A DNA stretch of 61,881 bases from Cryptosporangium minutisporangium. Its GTDB lineage: Bacteria > Actinomycetota > Actinomycetes > Mycobacteriales > Cryptosporangiaceae. Position numbers and translations under genes: made by a program. Below are positions 8,124 through 16,292 of the stretch, one piece after another. The stretch is from the NCBI RefSeq assembly GCF_039536245.1, contig NZ_BAAAYN010000034.1, positions 1 through 61,881 of the forward strand. The letters are read 5' to 3'. Within the stretch, counting starts at the first letter, position 1. Every line of letters starts with the position of its first letter. The notes beneath the pieces were generated by a model, which saw only the letters and a list, made by a program, of their open reading frames with translations, did no database searches and had not been told where the DNA came from.

Positions 8124-9098
8124 ATGTGGGAAACCTCCGCACGACTGCTGCGGCTGCTCTCGCTCCTGCAGGCTCGGCGCGACTGGTCCGGCGCCGAACT
8201 GGCCGAGCGATTGTCGATCACTCCCCGGACCGTGCGGCGCGACATCGAGCGGCTGCGGGCCCTCGGCTACCCCGTGCTGGCCACCGCGGGCACCGCCGGG
8301 TACCAGCTGGGCGCCGGGACGGCGCTGCCGCCGCTGCTGCTCGACGACGACGAAGCCGTCGCGATCGCGATGGGCTTGCGCACCGCCGCTGGTGGCTCGA
8401 TCACCGGCATCGAGGAGACCTCGGTGCGAGCGCTGGCGAAACTCGAACAACTGCTGCCGTCCCGGCTGCGCCACCGGATCAACGCGCTGCAATCGATGAC
8501 GGTGCCGATGCCCAACGCAGGGCCCACCGTCGACCCGGGGACGCTGACCGCCATCGCCGCCGCCTGCCGCGACTCGCTGCGCCTGCGCTTCGACTACCGC
8601 ACCCACGACGGAACGACCAGCATCCGTACGACCGAGCCGCACCGCCTGGTGCACGCGGGCCGGCGGTGGTACCTCATCGGCTGGGACGACGACCGCCAGG
8701 AGTGGCGCACCTACCGGGTGGACCGCCTCGAACCGCGCACGCCCACCGGCCCCCGCTTCGCCCCGCGCACCCCGCCGGAGCCCGACCTCAGCGCCTACAC
8801 CTCGCGAGCGATCTCCACCTCCGCCTACCGCTACCAGGCCCGGTTCACCCTGCACGTCAGCGTCGAGATCGCGGCCGAACGGATCGCTCCCACCACCGGG
8901 ACCCTGGAGCCGATCGACGAACACAGCTGCACGCTCCGGGCGGGATCCAACTCGCTCGACGAACTGGCCATCTACGTCACCACCAAGGGTTTCGACTTCC
9001 AGGTGCACGAACCACCGGAGCTGGTGGACCACGTCCGGACGCTGGCGGCCCGACTCGCCGCCGCGACGGAGTCAGGGCATCGCGAGCTGAGTGGCTGA
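8124..9098 (+). CDS. WYL-domain transcriptional regulator (HTH_11)
   Basis: 324 residues. The N-terminal winged helix-turn-helix has LLRLLSLLQARRDWSGAELA followed by SITPRTVRRDIERLR. A linker with LPPLLLDDDEAVAIAMGL leads to the WYL domain, where the signature appears as RRWYLIGWDDDRQEWRTYRV near residues 179-198. WYL domains are thought to sense ligands or nucleic acids and control the attached DNA-binding domain. The gene is divergent from the epoxide hydrolase, so it most likely controls that gene and itself. It ends by overlapping the convergent hypothetical gene by 27 bases. The ATG at 8124 puts the helix-turn-helix at the expected distance. Confidence 0.9.
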   Translation: MWETSARLLRLLSLLQARRDWSGAELAERLSITPRTVRRDIERLRALGYPVLATAGTAGYQLGAGTALPPLLLDDDEAVAIAMGLRTAAGGSITGIEETSVRALAKLEQLLPSRLRHRINALQSMTVPMPNAGPTVDPGTLTAIAAACRDSLRLRFDYRTHDGTTSIRTTEPHRLVHAGRRWYLIGWDDDRQEWRTYRVDRLEPRTPTGPRFAPRTPPEPDLSAYTSRAISTSAYRYQARFTLHVSVEIAAERIAPTTGTLEPIDEHSCTLRAGSNSLDELAIYVTTKGFDFQVHEPPELVDHVRTLAARLAAATESGHRELSG

Positions 9099-9617
9099 GG
9101 GTGGCGACCCCGGATCGACCGGCGGGAAGCCGAGGTCACGGCGCGCCGCGGCGTAGAACGCCACGCGTGCGGTGAACTGCTGGGTCACCAACTCGTCCCA
9201 GACCGCCGGGCCGCGGATCGGGTCGCGGACGGAACGCTCCAGCGCGGCGACCGTGCCGAACCAGCCCTGCGCCGCGGCGATCACCTCGGCCGATCCGAGC
9301 AACAGCAGCGTTTCCCACGCCTGGTCGCGAGCCTCGACCGAGTCAGCGAGCAGAGGTTCGGCGTCCTCGGGCGGGAGTGGATGGGGGTGCGGACGCGGAT
9401 CGGCGCCGACGTGCGCGGCGAAACGGAGCATCGCGTTGACGTTGGCCTTCATCGCCAGCGCGTAGCCGCTGTAGGCGGCGAGCCAGCGTTCCCGGGAGCG
9501 GCTGTCCTGCTCCCGTCGGAACCGGGCACGGTCACCGATCGTCGTCACCGCGAGAGATCCCGCGGCCCCGACGACGACTCCCAACAACGCGGGCAGTTGC
9601 TCAACGAAGCCGGCCAC
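9072..9617 (-). CDS. Hypothetical membrane-anchored protein
   Basis: From the GTG at 9617 the protein has 181 residues: an N-terminal hydrophobic helix LPALLGVVVGAAGSLAVTTIG and then a cytoplasmic helical domain beginning with DRARFRREQDSRSRERWL. This layout, one anchor followed by a helical domain of about 150 residues, is common in actinobacterial hypothetical proteins. The frame is open to 9680 but the added residues look random. Its 3' end overlaps the convergent WYL gene by 27 bases, and it follows the RidA-like gene on the same strand by about 70 bases. Function is unknown. Confidence 0.6.
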   Translation of the reverse strand: MAGFVEQLPALLGVVVGAAGSLAVTTIGDRARFRREQDSRSRERWLAAYSGYALAMKANVNAMLRFAAHVGADPRPHPHPLPPEDAEPLLADSVEARDQAWETLLLLGSAEVIAAAQGWFGTVAALERSVRDPIRGPAVWDELVTQQFTARVAFYAAARRDLGFPPVDPGSPPSATQLAMP

Positions 9618-9690
9618 GCAAGCACGGTAACGGTCCCACGGCCCCGCCAGCGAGCACTCGGACCGGCCGCGGGCATCCACGGCACCGCGA

Positions 9691-10077
9691 CTACGCCGCG
9701 GCCATCGCCTCGACCTCCAGCTTCCAGGCCGGATCCAGCAACTGGCAGCACACCACCGTCGAAGACGGACGGTGGTCGCCGAGGTACTTCACCCGCAACC
9801 GCACGTTCGCTTCGTCGTAGCTCGGATCAGCCAGGTAGGTCCGGAGCGAGACCAGATGGCGATAGTCCATGTCGGCCGAGCGCAGAATCGTGCCGATGTG
9901 CTGCCAGATGATTTCGCCCTGCTCTTCGAAGGGCTCCGGCATCGTTCGCCCGTCGGCGAGGTAGCCGTTCAAGCCGCTGATCACGAGCAATCGCGCGTCG
10001 CCCCGGATCTCGGTGGCGTGACTGTAGCTGCGGTACGGGGGGAACAGGCCTTCGGGATTGTGACTGATCGTCGGCAC
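9691..10077 (-). CDS. RidA (YjgF/YER057c/UK114) family protein
   Basis: 128 residues, the usual size of this trimeric family. Visible family features are GLFPPYRSYSHATEI near the start, SGLNGYLADGRT, QGEIIWQHIGTIL and, near the end, the PSSTVVCCQLLDPAWKLEVE strand and helix. In place of the classical R-xE pair of archetypal RidA there is LEVEAMA, so it may belong to a subgroup without the 2-aminoacrylate deaminase activity. It is a small cytoplasmic protein. It is divergent from the LLM-class oxidoreductase gene, with under 90 bases between them. Confidence 0.85.
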   Translation of the reverse strand: MPTISHNPEGLFPPYRSYSHATEIRGDARLLVISGLNGYLADGRTMPEPFEEQGEIIWQHIGTILRSADMDYRHLVSLRTYLADPSYDEANVRLRVKYLGDHRPSSTVVCCQLLDPAWKLEVEAMAAA

Positions 10078-10160
10078 GCACGGATGGTAGTCGCCCGCGG
10101 CGACGTCGTCCGTGGCTCGTTAGGCTGACGCGAAGACCGGACCGCGAGGGGTGGCGAGCG

Positions 10161-10901
10161 ATCAAGCGTGGGCTGTACCTGGCGCCGTTCGACCGGCTGG
10201 CCGATCCGCGGCTCCTGGTGGCGCTCGCCGCCGCCGCGGAGTCGAGCGGCTGGGACGGGTTCTTCCTCTGGGATCGCATCGCCTATCCGCCTCCGGGCCG
10301 GGCCGTCGCGGACCCGTGGGTGGCGCTGAGCGCGATCGCCCTGGCCACGGAGACGCTCCGGCTCGGACCGATGGTCACTCCGCTGGCCCGCCGACGGGCG
10401 CAGAAGGTCGCCAGGGAGACGGTGACGCTGGACCGGATCAGCAACGGACGCCTGACGATGGGTGTGGGGCTGGGGAATCCGGCCGACTTCGTGCCGTACG
10501 GGGAGGTCGTCGACGCGCGCGAGCGGGCCCGCCTCCTGGACGAGAGCCTCGATCGGCTCGACGGGTACTGGGCCGGTGAGTTCGAGCCCCGCCCGGTCCA
10601 GCGTCCGCGGATTCCGGTCTGGGTCGCGGCCAACTGGCCGCATCGGCGTCCGGTCCGACGTGCCATGCGCTGGGACGGGCTCTTCCCGATCGACCTCCCC
10701 GGCCCCGACGAGCTGGCGGTGCTCGCCACGGAGATCCGCCGGGAGCGCGGGGACGACGATGGCTTCGACCTCGTCGTGGAAGTCGCCCCGGGAGCCGAGA
10801 TCCGGCCGTGGGCGGACGCCGGTGCCACCTGGGCACTGACCAGCTTCGACCCGCAGCCTCCGGAGGAGGTCGTGCGCGAGGTCATCGCGGCGGGCCCGTG
10901 A
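10161..10901 (+). CDS. LLM-class flavin-dependent oxidoreductase, unusual start
   Basis: A luciferase-like TIM-barrel protein. Visible features are KRGLYLAPFDRLADPRLL as the first strand, SSGWDGFFLWDRI, ALSAIALATETLRLGPMVTP, LDRISNGRLTMGVGLG and PVWVAANWPHRRPVRRAM. At about 246 residues it is shorter than most relatives (280-340). The first canonical start in frame is the GTG at 10218, but that removes the conserved first strand. The coding signal begins at or before the ATC at 10161, preceded by GAGGGG nine bases upstream. Either ATC is the start, or an ATG has been altered, or a GTG at 10151 in another frame points to a one-base shift. Flavin (F420 or FMN) use cannot be decided. Confidence 0.75.
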   Translation: MKRGLYLAPFDRLADPRLLVALAAAAESSGWDGFFLWDRIAYPPPGRAVADPWVALSAIALATETLRLGPMVTPLARRRAQKVARETVTLDRISNGRLTMGVGLGNPADFVPYGEVVDARERARLLDESLDRLDGYWAGEFEPRPVQRPRIPVWVAANWPHRRPVRRAMRWDGLFPIDLPGPDELAVLATEIRRERGDDDGFDLVVEVAPGAEIRPWADAGATWALTSFDPQPPEEVVREVIAAGP

Positions 10902-10909
10902 CCGATGGC

Positions 10910-10930
10910 CGGCCGGTGGTTGCCCGGCCG
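10910..10930 (+). terminator. Short GC hairpin after the LLM gene
   Basis: CGGCCGG at 10910-10916 pairs with CCGGCCG at 10924-10930 across a seven-base loop. It begins nine bases after the TGA of the oxidoreductase gene. There is no U-tract, and such GC runs occur by chance in this genome, so this is a weak call. Confidence 0.3.
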
Positions 10931-11007
10931 CCGCGCGTCTGTCACCATGACCGTCCTATGGCTACTCCCTTCACCTCAGGAACGGAGGCTGCTCCGCTGG
11001 TCGGCGC

Positions 11008-12288
11008 ATGAGCGCACCCGGCGCGGAGCACTCCGCGATCCTCTCCCCGGAGCAGGCAGAGTCTCTGACCGTCGGCCTCCGGTACGGCGTCCCGAACTCT
11101 CTCGCCACGCAGGTGGCCGCGCGTCGCGCCGCCGATGATTGGCGCGGCGCCTGCCGCGCCGCGGCGGTCGACGTCCGGTTCGACCTCTCCGACGTCCGAC
11201 GCGTGCACGGTTCCGACGTGCACGCCTCCCTCACCGACGACCTGCACCATCTCGCGCCGGACGTGCTCCGGCGGCACCTCCCCCGCCAGGTCCACGGAGC
11301 CGGACGCCTGCGCGCCGGGCTCGTCGTCACCCTCGCCACCTACGGCCCGACGACGCTGGCCGCATTGACGCCGCCGGACGCGCTGGCAGCGGGCGAACGA
11401 ATCCAGCTCGCGCTGCGTCCCACCGCCGGCCGCCGGCACCGATTGGACCGGCACCGGCATCGCTGGGACAGCCGGCACGCAGCGCCCGACCGCCCGCACT
11501 GCCCGGAGATCACCGCACTGCAGGACGCCGGTGACGTGCACGCGGCGTGGGCTGCGGCCGGCATTCGGCTGCGGGAGCCCGCCGCGACGTGGCGCCGGCT
11601 GGCGGCCGTACCGGTCGACCTGCCCAATCTGCGCGCGGAGGCCCGGCGGTGTCGCCCAGGCGCCGAGCAGGTCGCGTTCTTCCCCGGCCGCAACCGGGCC
11701 GTCGTGCTGTCCGGGTTGCCGGGACCGTCGGTCACCGCGACCGTCGTGGCCGCCGGACGGGCCGCCGGTCTCCCGGTGCTGCCGGAAGCGGCCTGGGCCC
11801 GGCCGGTCGAGGCCGAACTCGCCCGGCTCGGGTATCGCTCGCCGGAGACTCCGCCCGCGGACCCGACCCAGCTGCGCGTTGCCTGCGGCGGGCGGCTGCA
11901 CATCGTCCAACTGCACGACGGGTCCTGGCGGGCGGTCGACCACTCGCCGGAGCAGATCGCGCGGGAGCGCGCGCTGGCCCGGCTCGGTGGGCCGCTCGGC
12001 GGCTGTGTCCGTGCGATCGAGGACCGCTTCTCCGACCCGGCGACCGCCCGGGACGTCGACCGGTACCTGCAGCACGGCCGGATCGCGGACGCCCGAGCGC
12101 TGGTCATCGCACGGCTCGGCCCCGCAGCGAGCATCGAGTCGGTCGCGCCGGAACCGCTCGCCCGGCTTCGCGAGGGGACCGCGCGTTACCGGCTCCGACT
12201 CGCGGGCTTGCCACCGCTCGTTGCCGTACCACCGCACCCCCGCCGTCCGCTCCGAAAGGGGGCCCGACACTCCCAGGTGAAGCCATGA
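11008..12288 (+). CDS. Unknown protein, first gene of MoxR/DUF2201 operon
   Basis: 426 residues, no signal peptide or membrane helix, rich in Arg, Ala and Leu. I recognise no domain. The segment of about residues 140-165 is very rich in His and Arg (RRHRLDRHRHRWDSRH), and a CxxE-like HCPEI follows. The C-terminal part contains repeated helical segments such as SPEQIARERALARLGG and ATARDVDRYLQHGRIADARAL. The stop codon overlaps the start of the MoxR gene as ATGA, so the two are translationally coupled and probably act together. By analogy with three-gene MoxR/VWA systems it could be the variable partner or substrate adaptor, but that is inferred from position only. The ATG at 11008 is close to the upstream open region; no strong Shine-Dalgarno is seen. 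Confidence 0.75.
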   Translation: MSAPGAEHSAILSPEQAESLTVGLRYGVPNSLATQVAARRAADDWRGACRAAAVDVRFDLSDVRRVHGSDVHASLTDDLHHLAPDVLRRHLPRQVHGAGRLRAGLVVTLATYGPTTLAALTPPDALAAGERIQLALRPTAGRRHRLDRHRHRWDSRHAAPDRPHCPEITALQDAGDVHAAWAAAGIRLREPAATWRRLAAVPVDLPNLRAEARRCRPGAEQVAFFPGRNRAVVLSGLPGPSVTATVVAAGRAAGLPVLPEAAWARPVEAELARLGYRSPETPPADPTQLRVACGGRLHIVQLHDGSWRAVDHSPEQIARERALARLGGPLGGCVRAIEDRFSDPATARDVDRYLQHGRIADARALVIARLGPAASIESVAPEPLARLREGTARYRLRLAGLPPLVAVPPHPRRPLRKGARHSQVKP

Positions 12289-13460
12289 CACTGCACCTCG
12301 CCGACCACCTCATCGACCTCACCCGCGCCCGCACCACCGTCCCGGACCGGGACTCCGCACTCGAAGCACTCGCCCTGGCCGCCGCCGCCAACCTCCCCGT
12401 CCTGCTCTGGGGTCAGCCCGGCATCGGCAAGTCGAGCACGATCGAGCAGCTGGCCGCCGACTTCGGCGTCGGTCTGGAGACCGTGATCGCCAGCGTCCAC
12501 GAACCCTCCGACTTCGCCGGCCTGCCGATCGTCGGCCCGGACCCGGACCGCAACGGCGTGCCGATGGCACCACCGGACTGGGCCGTCCGCCTGCACCGGG
12601 CCGGGAGCGGCCTGCTCTTCCTCGACGAGCTGTCCTCGGCACCACCGGCGGTCCAGGCCGCGCTGCTACGGGTCGTGCTGGAGCGCCGGGTGGGCAGCCT
12701 GCCGCTGCCGCCTGCGGTCCGCGTCGTCGCGGCCGCGAACCCGCCGGACACCGCGGCCGGCGGATGGCAGCTCGCCGCACCACTCGCCAACCGCTTCGTC
12801 CACCTGCACTGGCAGCACGACCCGCGGATCGTCGTCCGCGGGCTCGGCGGCACCTGGCCGCGGCTGCGACCGCCCCGGTTGCGGCCGGACGCACTGGAGC
12901 AGGCGGTCCGGCGCGCCAGGGCCGGAGTGTGCGGGTTCCTCACCGCCCGGCCCGACTACGCGCACCGCCTGCCGACCCGCACCGAGGCGCGCGGCGGCGC
13001 CTGGCCGTCGCCGCGCACCTGGGAGATGGCGCTGCGCCTGATGGCGTTCACGTTCGCCGCCGAGGGCGGCGACATCGGTCGTCTCGACGAGACGCTCTCG
13101 GTGCTGCTGCGCGGGACGCTCGGCGACGGGGCCGGGCTGGAGCTGATGGCCTACCTGGACCGCGCCGACCTGCCCGATCCGGAGGACGTGCTGCGCGACC
13201 CGGACGGTTTCGCCCCGCCGCACCGCGGTGACCTGGTGAACGCGGTGCTCACCGCGATGGTCGAGGCGGTGCGGCGCCGGTGCACCCGCCCTCGGTGGGA
13301 GGCCGGGTGGGCCGTGCTCGCCCGCGTGACGGCCACCGCTCCGGCCGACGCGCTGGTCGTGCCCGCGTCCGAACTGGCGGCGCTCCGGGATCCGGACTGG
13401 CCCCTGCCGGAGACGATCGACCGGTTGCAGCCGGTCCTCGACCTCCTCGCCCGGGCGTGA
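12285..13460 (+). CDS. MoxR-type AAA+ ATPase
   Basis: 391 residues. The Walker A motif GQPGIGKSS is at residues 43-51, Walker B LLFLDE at 110-115, the sensor-1 Asn in AANP at 152 and an arginine-finger-like LANRF around 167-171. This is the order found in MoxR AAA+ ATPases, chaperone-like proteins that remodel partners, usually with a VWA-domain protein. The C-terminal lid region follows, with a PSPRTWEMALRLM motif near residue 245 that is typical of the DUF2201-associated branch. The ATG overlaps the stop of the preceding gene (ATGA), and the stop overlaps the GTG of the next (GTGA). It is presumably cytoplasmic and forms a hexamer. Confidence 0.9.
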   Translation: MTLHLADHLIDLTRARTTVPDRDSALEALALAAAANLPVLLWGQPGIGKSSTIEQLAADFGVGLETVIASVHEPSDFAGLPIVGPDPDRNGVPMAPPDWAVRLHRAGSGLLFLDELSSAPPAVQAALLRVVLERRVGSLPLPPAVRVVAAANPPDTAAGGWQLAAPLANRFVHLHWQHDPRIVVRGLGGTWPRLRPPRLRPDALEQAVRRARAGVCGFLTARPDYAHRLPTRTEARGGAWPSPRTWEMALRLMAFTFAAEGGDIGRLDETLSVLLRGTLGDGAGLELMAYLDRADLPDPEDVLRDPDGFAPPHRGDLVNAVLTAMVEAVRRRCTRPRWEAGWAVLARVTATAPADALVVPASELAALRDPDWPLPETIDRLQPVLDLLARA

Positions 13461-14683
13461 CCGCGATGGACGTGACGAAACTGCTCGCCGCCCGGCACCG
13501 GGCGGCGGCCGCGCGCCCGTACCTGGCCGAGGCCTTGTACGCGATGGCGGTGGTCTCCGATCCGTCGGTGCTGACGATGGCCGTCGACCGTTGGTGGCGC
13601 TGTTACGCCGCCCCCGCATTCGTCGCCGCCACTCCGGTCGACGAGCTCGCGGGCGTCTGGCTGCACGAGGTGTCCCACCTGCTCCGCGACCACCACGGCC
13701 GGGCCGATCGGCTGACGGCCTCCCGCGGGCGGGGCTCCGGGGCGGGCGAAGGGCTCCGGCTGAACCTCGCGATGGACTGCGAGATCAACGACGACCTGCT
13801 CACCGCTCTGGACGACGGCATCCGGCTGCCGGACGGCGCAGTGACGCCCGAGCGGTTCCGGCTACCGCCCGCGCTGCTGTTCGAGGAGTACGCCGAGCGG
13901 CTCCCGCGCTACGCGCTACGCGGACGTCTGGTGTGGACGGAGTGCGGGTCGGGCGCCCACGGCGTACCGGCGCCGTGGGAGCTGGGACCCGACGGCGCGG
14001 ATCCGCTCTCCGGGACCGCGGTCGCCTCGGTCCGGCACCGGGTCGCCGAGCAGATCCGACGCGGACGCGGTTCGGTTCCGCTGGGCTGGCGCCGCTGGGC
14101 GACCGGCGGCGGCGCCGCGCGGGTGGACTGGCGGCGGGTGCTCCGCTCCGCGGTCGGGGCCGGGCTGCGGCAGATCGGTGGGCAGGTCGACTACAGCTTC
14201 CGGCGACCGGGACGGCGGGGCGCGGCGCTGGCCGGCACGGTCGTGTTGCCGGGCCTGGTGGCGCCCGCGCCGACGGTCGCGATCGTCGTCGACACGTCGG
14301 GGTCGGTGAGCGACCAGGACTTGGGGCTGGCGCTCGCCGAAACCACCGGGATCATCAAGGCGGCCGGCGCGAGCGGGAACCGGATCCGGGTCTACAGCTG
14401 CGACGCGACGACGCAGACCGCCCAGGAGGTGTGCGCGGCCGAGCAGGTCACGCTACGCGGCGGAGGCGGGACCGACCTTCGGGCGGGTATCCGCCGGGCA
14501 CTGTCCGACGCACCACGGCCGGACGTCGTCGTCGTGCTGACCGACGGCTACACGCCGTGGCCGGCGACCGCTCCCCCGAGCCGGATCGTCGCCGGGTTGT
14601 TCGGCCCGCCCATCCCTCCGGGGCACCGGCGGTACCGCCCACCGCAGTGGGTCGAGACCGTGCGGATCACCGACGACGGGTGA
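13457..14683 (+). CDS. DUF2201 metallopeptidase-like/VWA protein, MoxR partner
   Basis: 408 residues from the GTG at 13457, which overlaps the MoxR stop as GTGA; an ATG at 13466 is the alternative. The N-terminal domain has a zinc-peptidase-like HEVSH at residues 70-74, followed by NLAMDCEINDDLL where a third metal ligand may lie. The C-terminal VWA-like domain has a MIDAS-type DTSGSVS with its Asp at 279, then GGGGTDLRAGI and VVLTDGYTPWP. This two-domain layout is the DUF2201 family, commonly encoded beside a MoxR ATPase. Proteolytic activity has not, to my knowledge, been shown for the family. It is followed by a convergent peptidase gene after 13 bases. Confidence 0.9.
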   Translation: MTAMDVTKLLAARHRAAAARPYLAEALYAMAVVSDPSVLTMAVDRWWRCYAAPAFVAATPVDELAGVWLHEVSHLLRDHHGRADRLTASRGRGSGAGEGLRLNLAMDCEINDDLLTALDDGIRLPDGAVTPERFRLPPALLFEEYAERLPRYALRGRLVWTECGSGAHGVPAPWELGPDGADPLSGTAVASVRHRVAEQIRRGRGSVPLGWRRWATGGGAARVDWRRVLRSAVGAGLRQIGGQVDYSFRRPGRRGAALAGTVVLPGLVAPAPTVAIVVDTSGSVSDQDLGLALAETTGIIKAAGASGNRIRVYSCDATTQTAQEVCAAEQVTLRGGGGTDLRAGIRRALSDAPRPDVVVVLTDGYTPWPATAPPSRIVAGLFGPPIPPGHRRYRPPQWVETVRITDDG

Positions 14684-14696
14684 CCCGGCCACGGCG

Positions 14697-15326
14697 TCAG
14701 CAGTTGTTGCTCTTCCGGGTCGTCGTGTACTCGCGGTCGTCGGTCGTGATGCCGGACGGCACGCTGTCGAAGTACGTCTCGACCTTCTCCCAGCCGCGAC
14801 GCTGTTCGTAGTGCAGGTGCGGTGCACCGGAGTTCCCGGTGCTCCCCACCCGCCCGATCTGCTGTCCGCGCTCGACCCGATCTCCCTCCCGGACCATCGG
14901 CGGTTCGAGCAGGTGCAGGTACTGGGTCTCCCACTTGCGGCCGTGGTCGATCGTCACCCAGTAGCCGCCGCCCTGGCCGCGCGGGCCGTCCGGGTTTTCG
15001 GGCGTCCGGCCACCCAGCGTGCCGTTGATCCCGGCGATGGCGACCGTGCCGCCGTAGGACGCGAGCACCGGCCGCCCCCACGCCTTTCCCTCGGTCGGGA
15101 ACAGGTCGACGTCGAAGTCGTCGTGGCCGGGGTAGGTGCCGAGCTGCCAGGTCTCCCCGCAGGCGACCGGCAGCTGGAACGCCGGGCGCGGGCCGGGGGG
15201 CCGCAGGAGCGGCACGACGATCGTCGCGACCGCGACGATCGCAGCGAGCACGCCGAGCCCGACCACCAGGAGGACGAGACGCGTGCGAAGCCTGGTGGAG
15301 CGGCCGGTCGTCACGGCTCCGAGCAT
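14697..15326 (-). CDS. M23 (LytM-type) metallopeptidase, membrane anchored
   Basis: 209 residues from the ATG at 15326; TTG at 15341 and GTG at 15314 are alternatives. A basic N-terminus and a hydrophobic helix LVLLVVGLGVLAAIVAVATIVVPLL anchor it with the rest outside the cell. The extracellular part has the zinc motifs of peptidoglycan endopeptidases: HDDFDVD (HxxxD type), VTIDHG, QYLHL and, near residue 170, HLHYE. Catalytically active M23 enzymes cut peptide cross-bridges of peptidoglycan, and all the expected ligands appear present. The C-terminus after the domain contains TYFDSVPSG and ends in KSNNC with a terminal Cys. Confidence 0.82.
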   Translation of the reverse strand: MLGAVTTGRSTRLRTRLVLLVVGLGVLAAIVAVATIVVPLLRPPGPRPAFQLPVACGETWQLGTYPGHDDFDVDLFPTEGKAWGRPVLASYGGTVAIAGINGTLGGRTPENPDGPRGQGGGYWVTIDHGRKWETQYLHLLEPPMVREGDRVERGQQIGRVGSTGNSGAPHLHYEQRRGWEKVETYFDSVPSGITTDDREYTTTRKSNNC

Positions 15327-15483
15327 GGCAGATGTCGGCAACGTCCTCGTCTCGGCATCAGTGGGCCGCTCTGCGCCGACGACCTGTTCGGAGCCCGACG
15401 CTGCCCCCGTCGGCGTGGTGAGCGTCGATCCGTCCGACTCACCCGATCCTGAAGTCCACCGCTTCCACTATCCGAAGGTGCTG

Positions 15484-15990
15484 ATGCTGATGTCCGCCGT
15501 TCTTCCGTTTCTCGTCGCCGTGCTGGTCGGCCTGATCCTGGGCACGATCGTGCACCGGGCGATCCGCGCCGGGCAGGAGCGACGTGCCTGGGCGGACCAC
15601 CGGTCGGCGCTCTCGGCCGCCGACCGGCGGGAGATCCGGCGCTCGGTCCGGGAGGGCACGCCGGTGACCGACCGGGTTCTCGCCCCGCCGGCGGTCCGGT
15701 TCGGCGAGGAAGTCGCGTCCTCGAATCGCCGGGCACGGTGGCTCACCGACCCGCCGCGCTGGGTCTACGTCGCCGGTCGGATCTTCTTTCCGGCGTTCGG
15801 CGTGCTCGCGGTGGTCCTCGGGGTCGCCGGCGACGACGCGCGGACCCTGGTGAGTGGGATCGTCCTCCTGGGCCTGGCGGTGCTCTATCTTCCGGCCACC
15901 GTGCGGTGGACGACGGCGCGCCAGGCGCGGACCGAGGCCCGCCTGCGCAGCTCGATCGACGCGAACCGCGTCCTGGGCGTCGCCTCCTAG
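15484..15990 (+). CDS. Hypothetical membrane protein
   Basis: The frame is open from 15136, but the first part of that reading overlaps the divergent M23 gene. The ATG at 15484 has GAAGGTG six bases upstream and gives 168 residues beginning with a hydrophobic helix, MSAVLPFLVAVLVGLILGTIV. A polar helical segment (about residues 30-90) with RAGQERRAWADHR and SAADRREIRRSVREG follows. Two more helices, VYVAGRIFFPAFGVLAVVLG and TLVSGIVLLGLAVLYLPAT, end with a basic tail. No function is apparent. It is divergent from the M23 gene. Confidence 0.55.
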   Translation: MLMSAVLPFLVAVLVGLILGTIVHRAIRAGQERRAWADHRSALSAADRREIRRSVREGTPVTDRVLAPPAVRFGEEVASSNRRARWLTDPPRWVYVAGRIFFPAFGVLAVVLGVAGDDARTLVSGIVLLGLAVLYLPATVRWTTARQARTEARLRSSIDANRVLGVAS

Positions 15991-16292
15991 CGTCGCCGCC
16001 TATCCAATTCCCGACACCGGCCAGATGCGACGGCGCGGCACGGTTCCCGCAGGACCGGCGTGCAGGTGCGCCCACCAGCGATCTCGTCACCGAAGACGCG
16101 ACGGTTTCCGTAGATCGAATCCGTCAAGGGAATTGAATCCGCAGGCAGGCGGGGTCGCGTTGTGTGGATTTCTGCGCAGAGCGCAGCAGAAGTTACTCCT
16201 CAGTATGGGTGCACCCCGGCGGGCCATCACGGCCACCGCCTCCGGGCCGGAAGGCCAGGAGGACGGGGAACGGGACACCACACGGAGGAATC
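15991..16292. other. Intergenic region upstream of secreted protein gene
   Basis: About 300 bases without a gene. A short inverted repeat, CTGCGC-aga-GCGCAG, lies within the tract around 16168-16185, in a locally AT-richer stretch that probably holds the promoter of the secreted protein. No convincing -35/-10 pair could be assigned. Confidence 0.4.
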
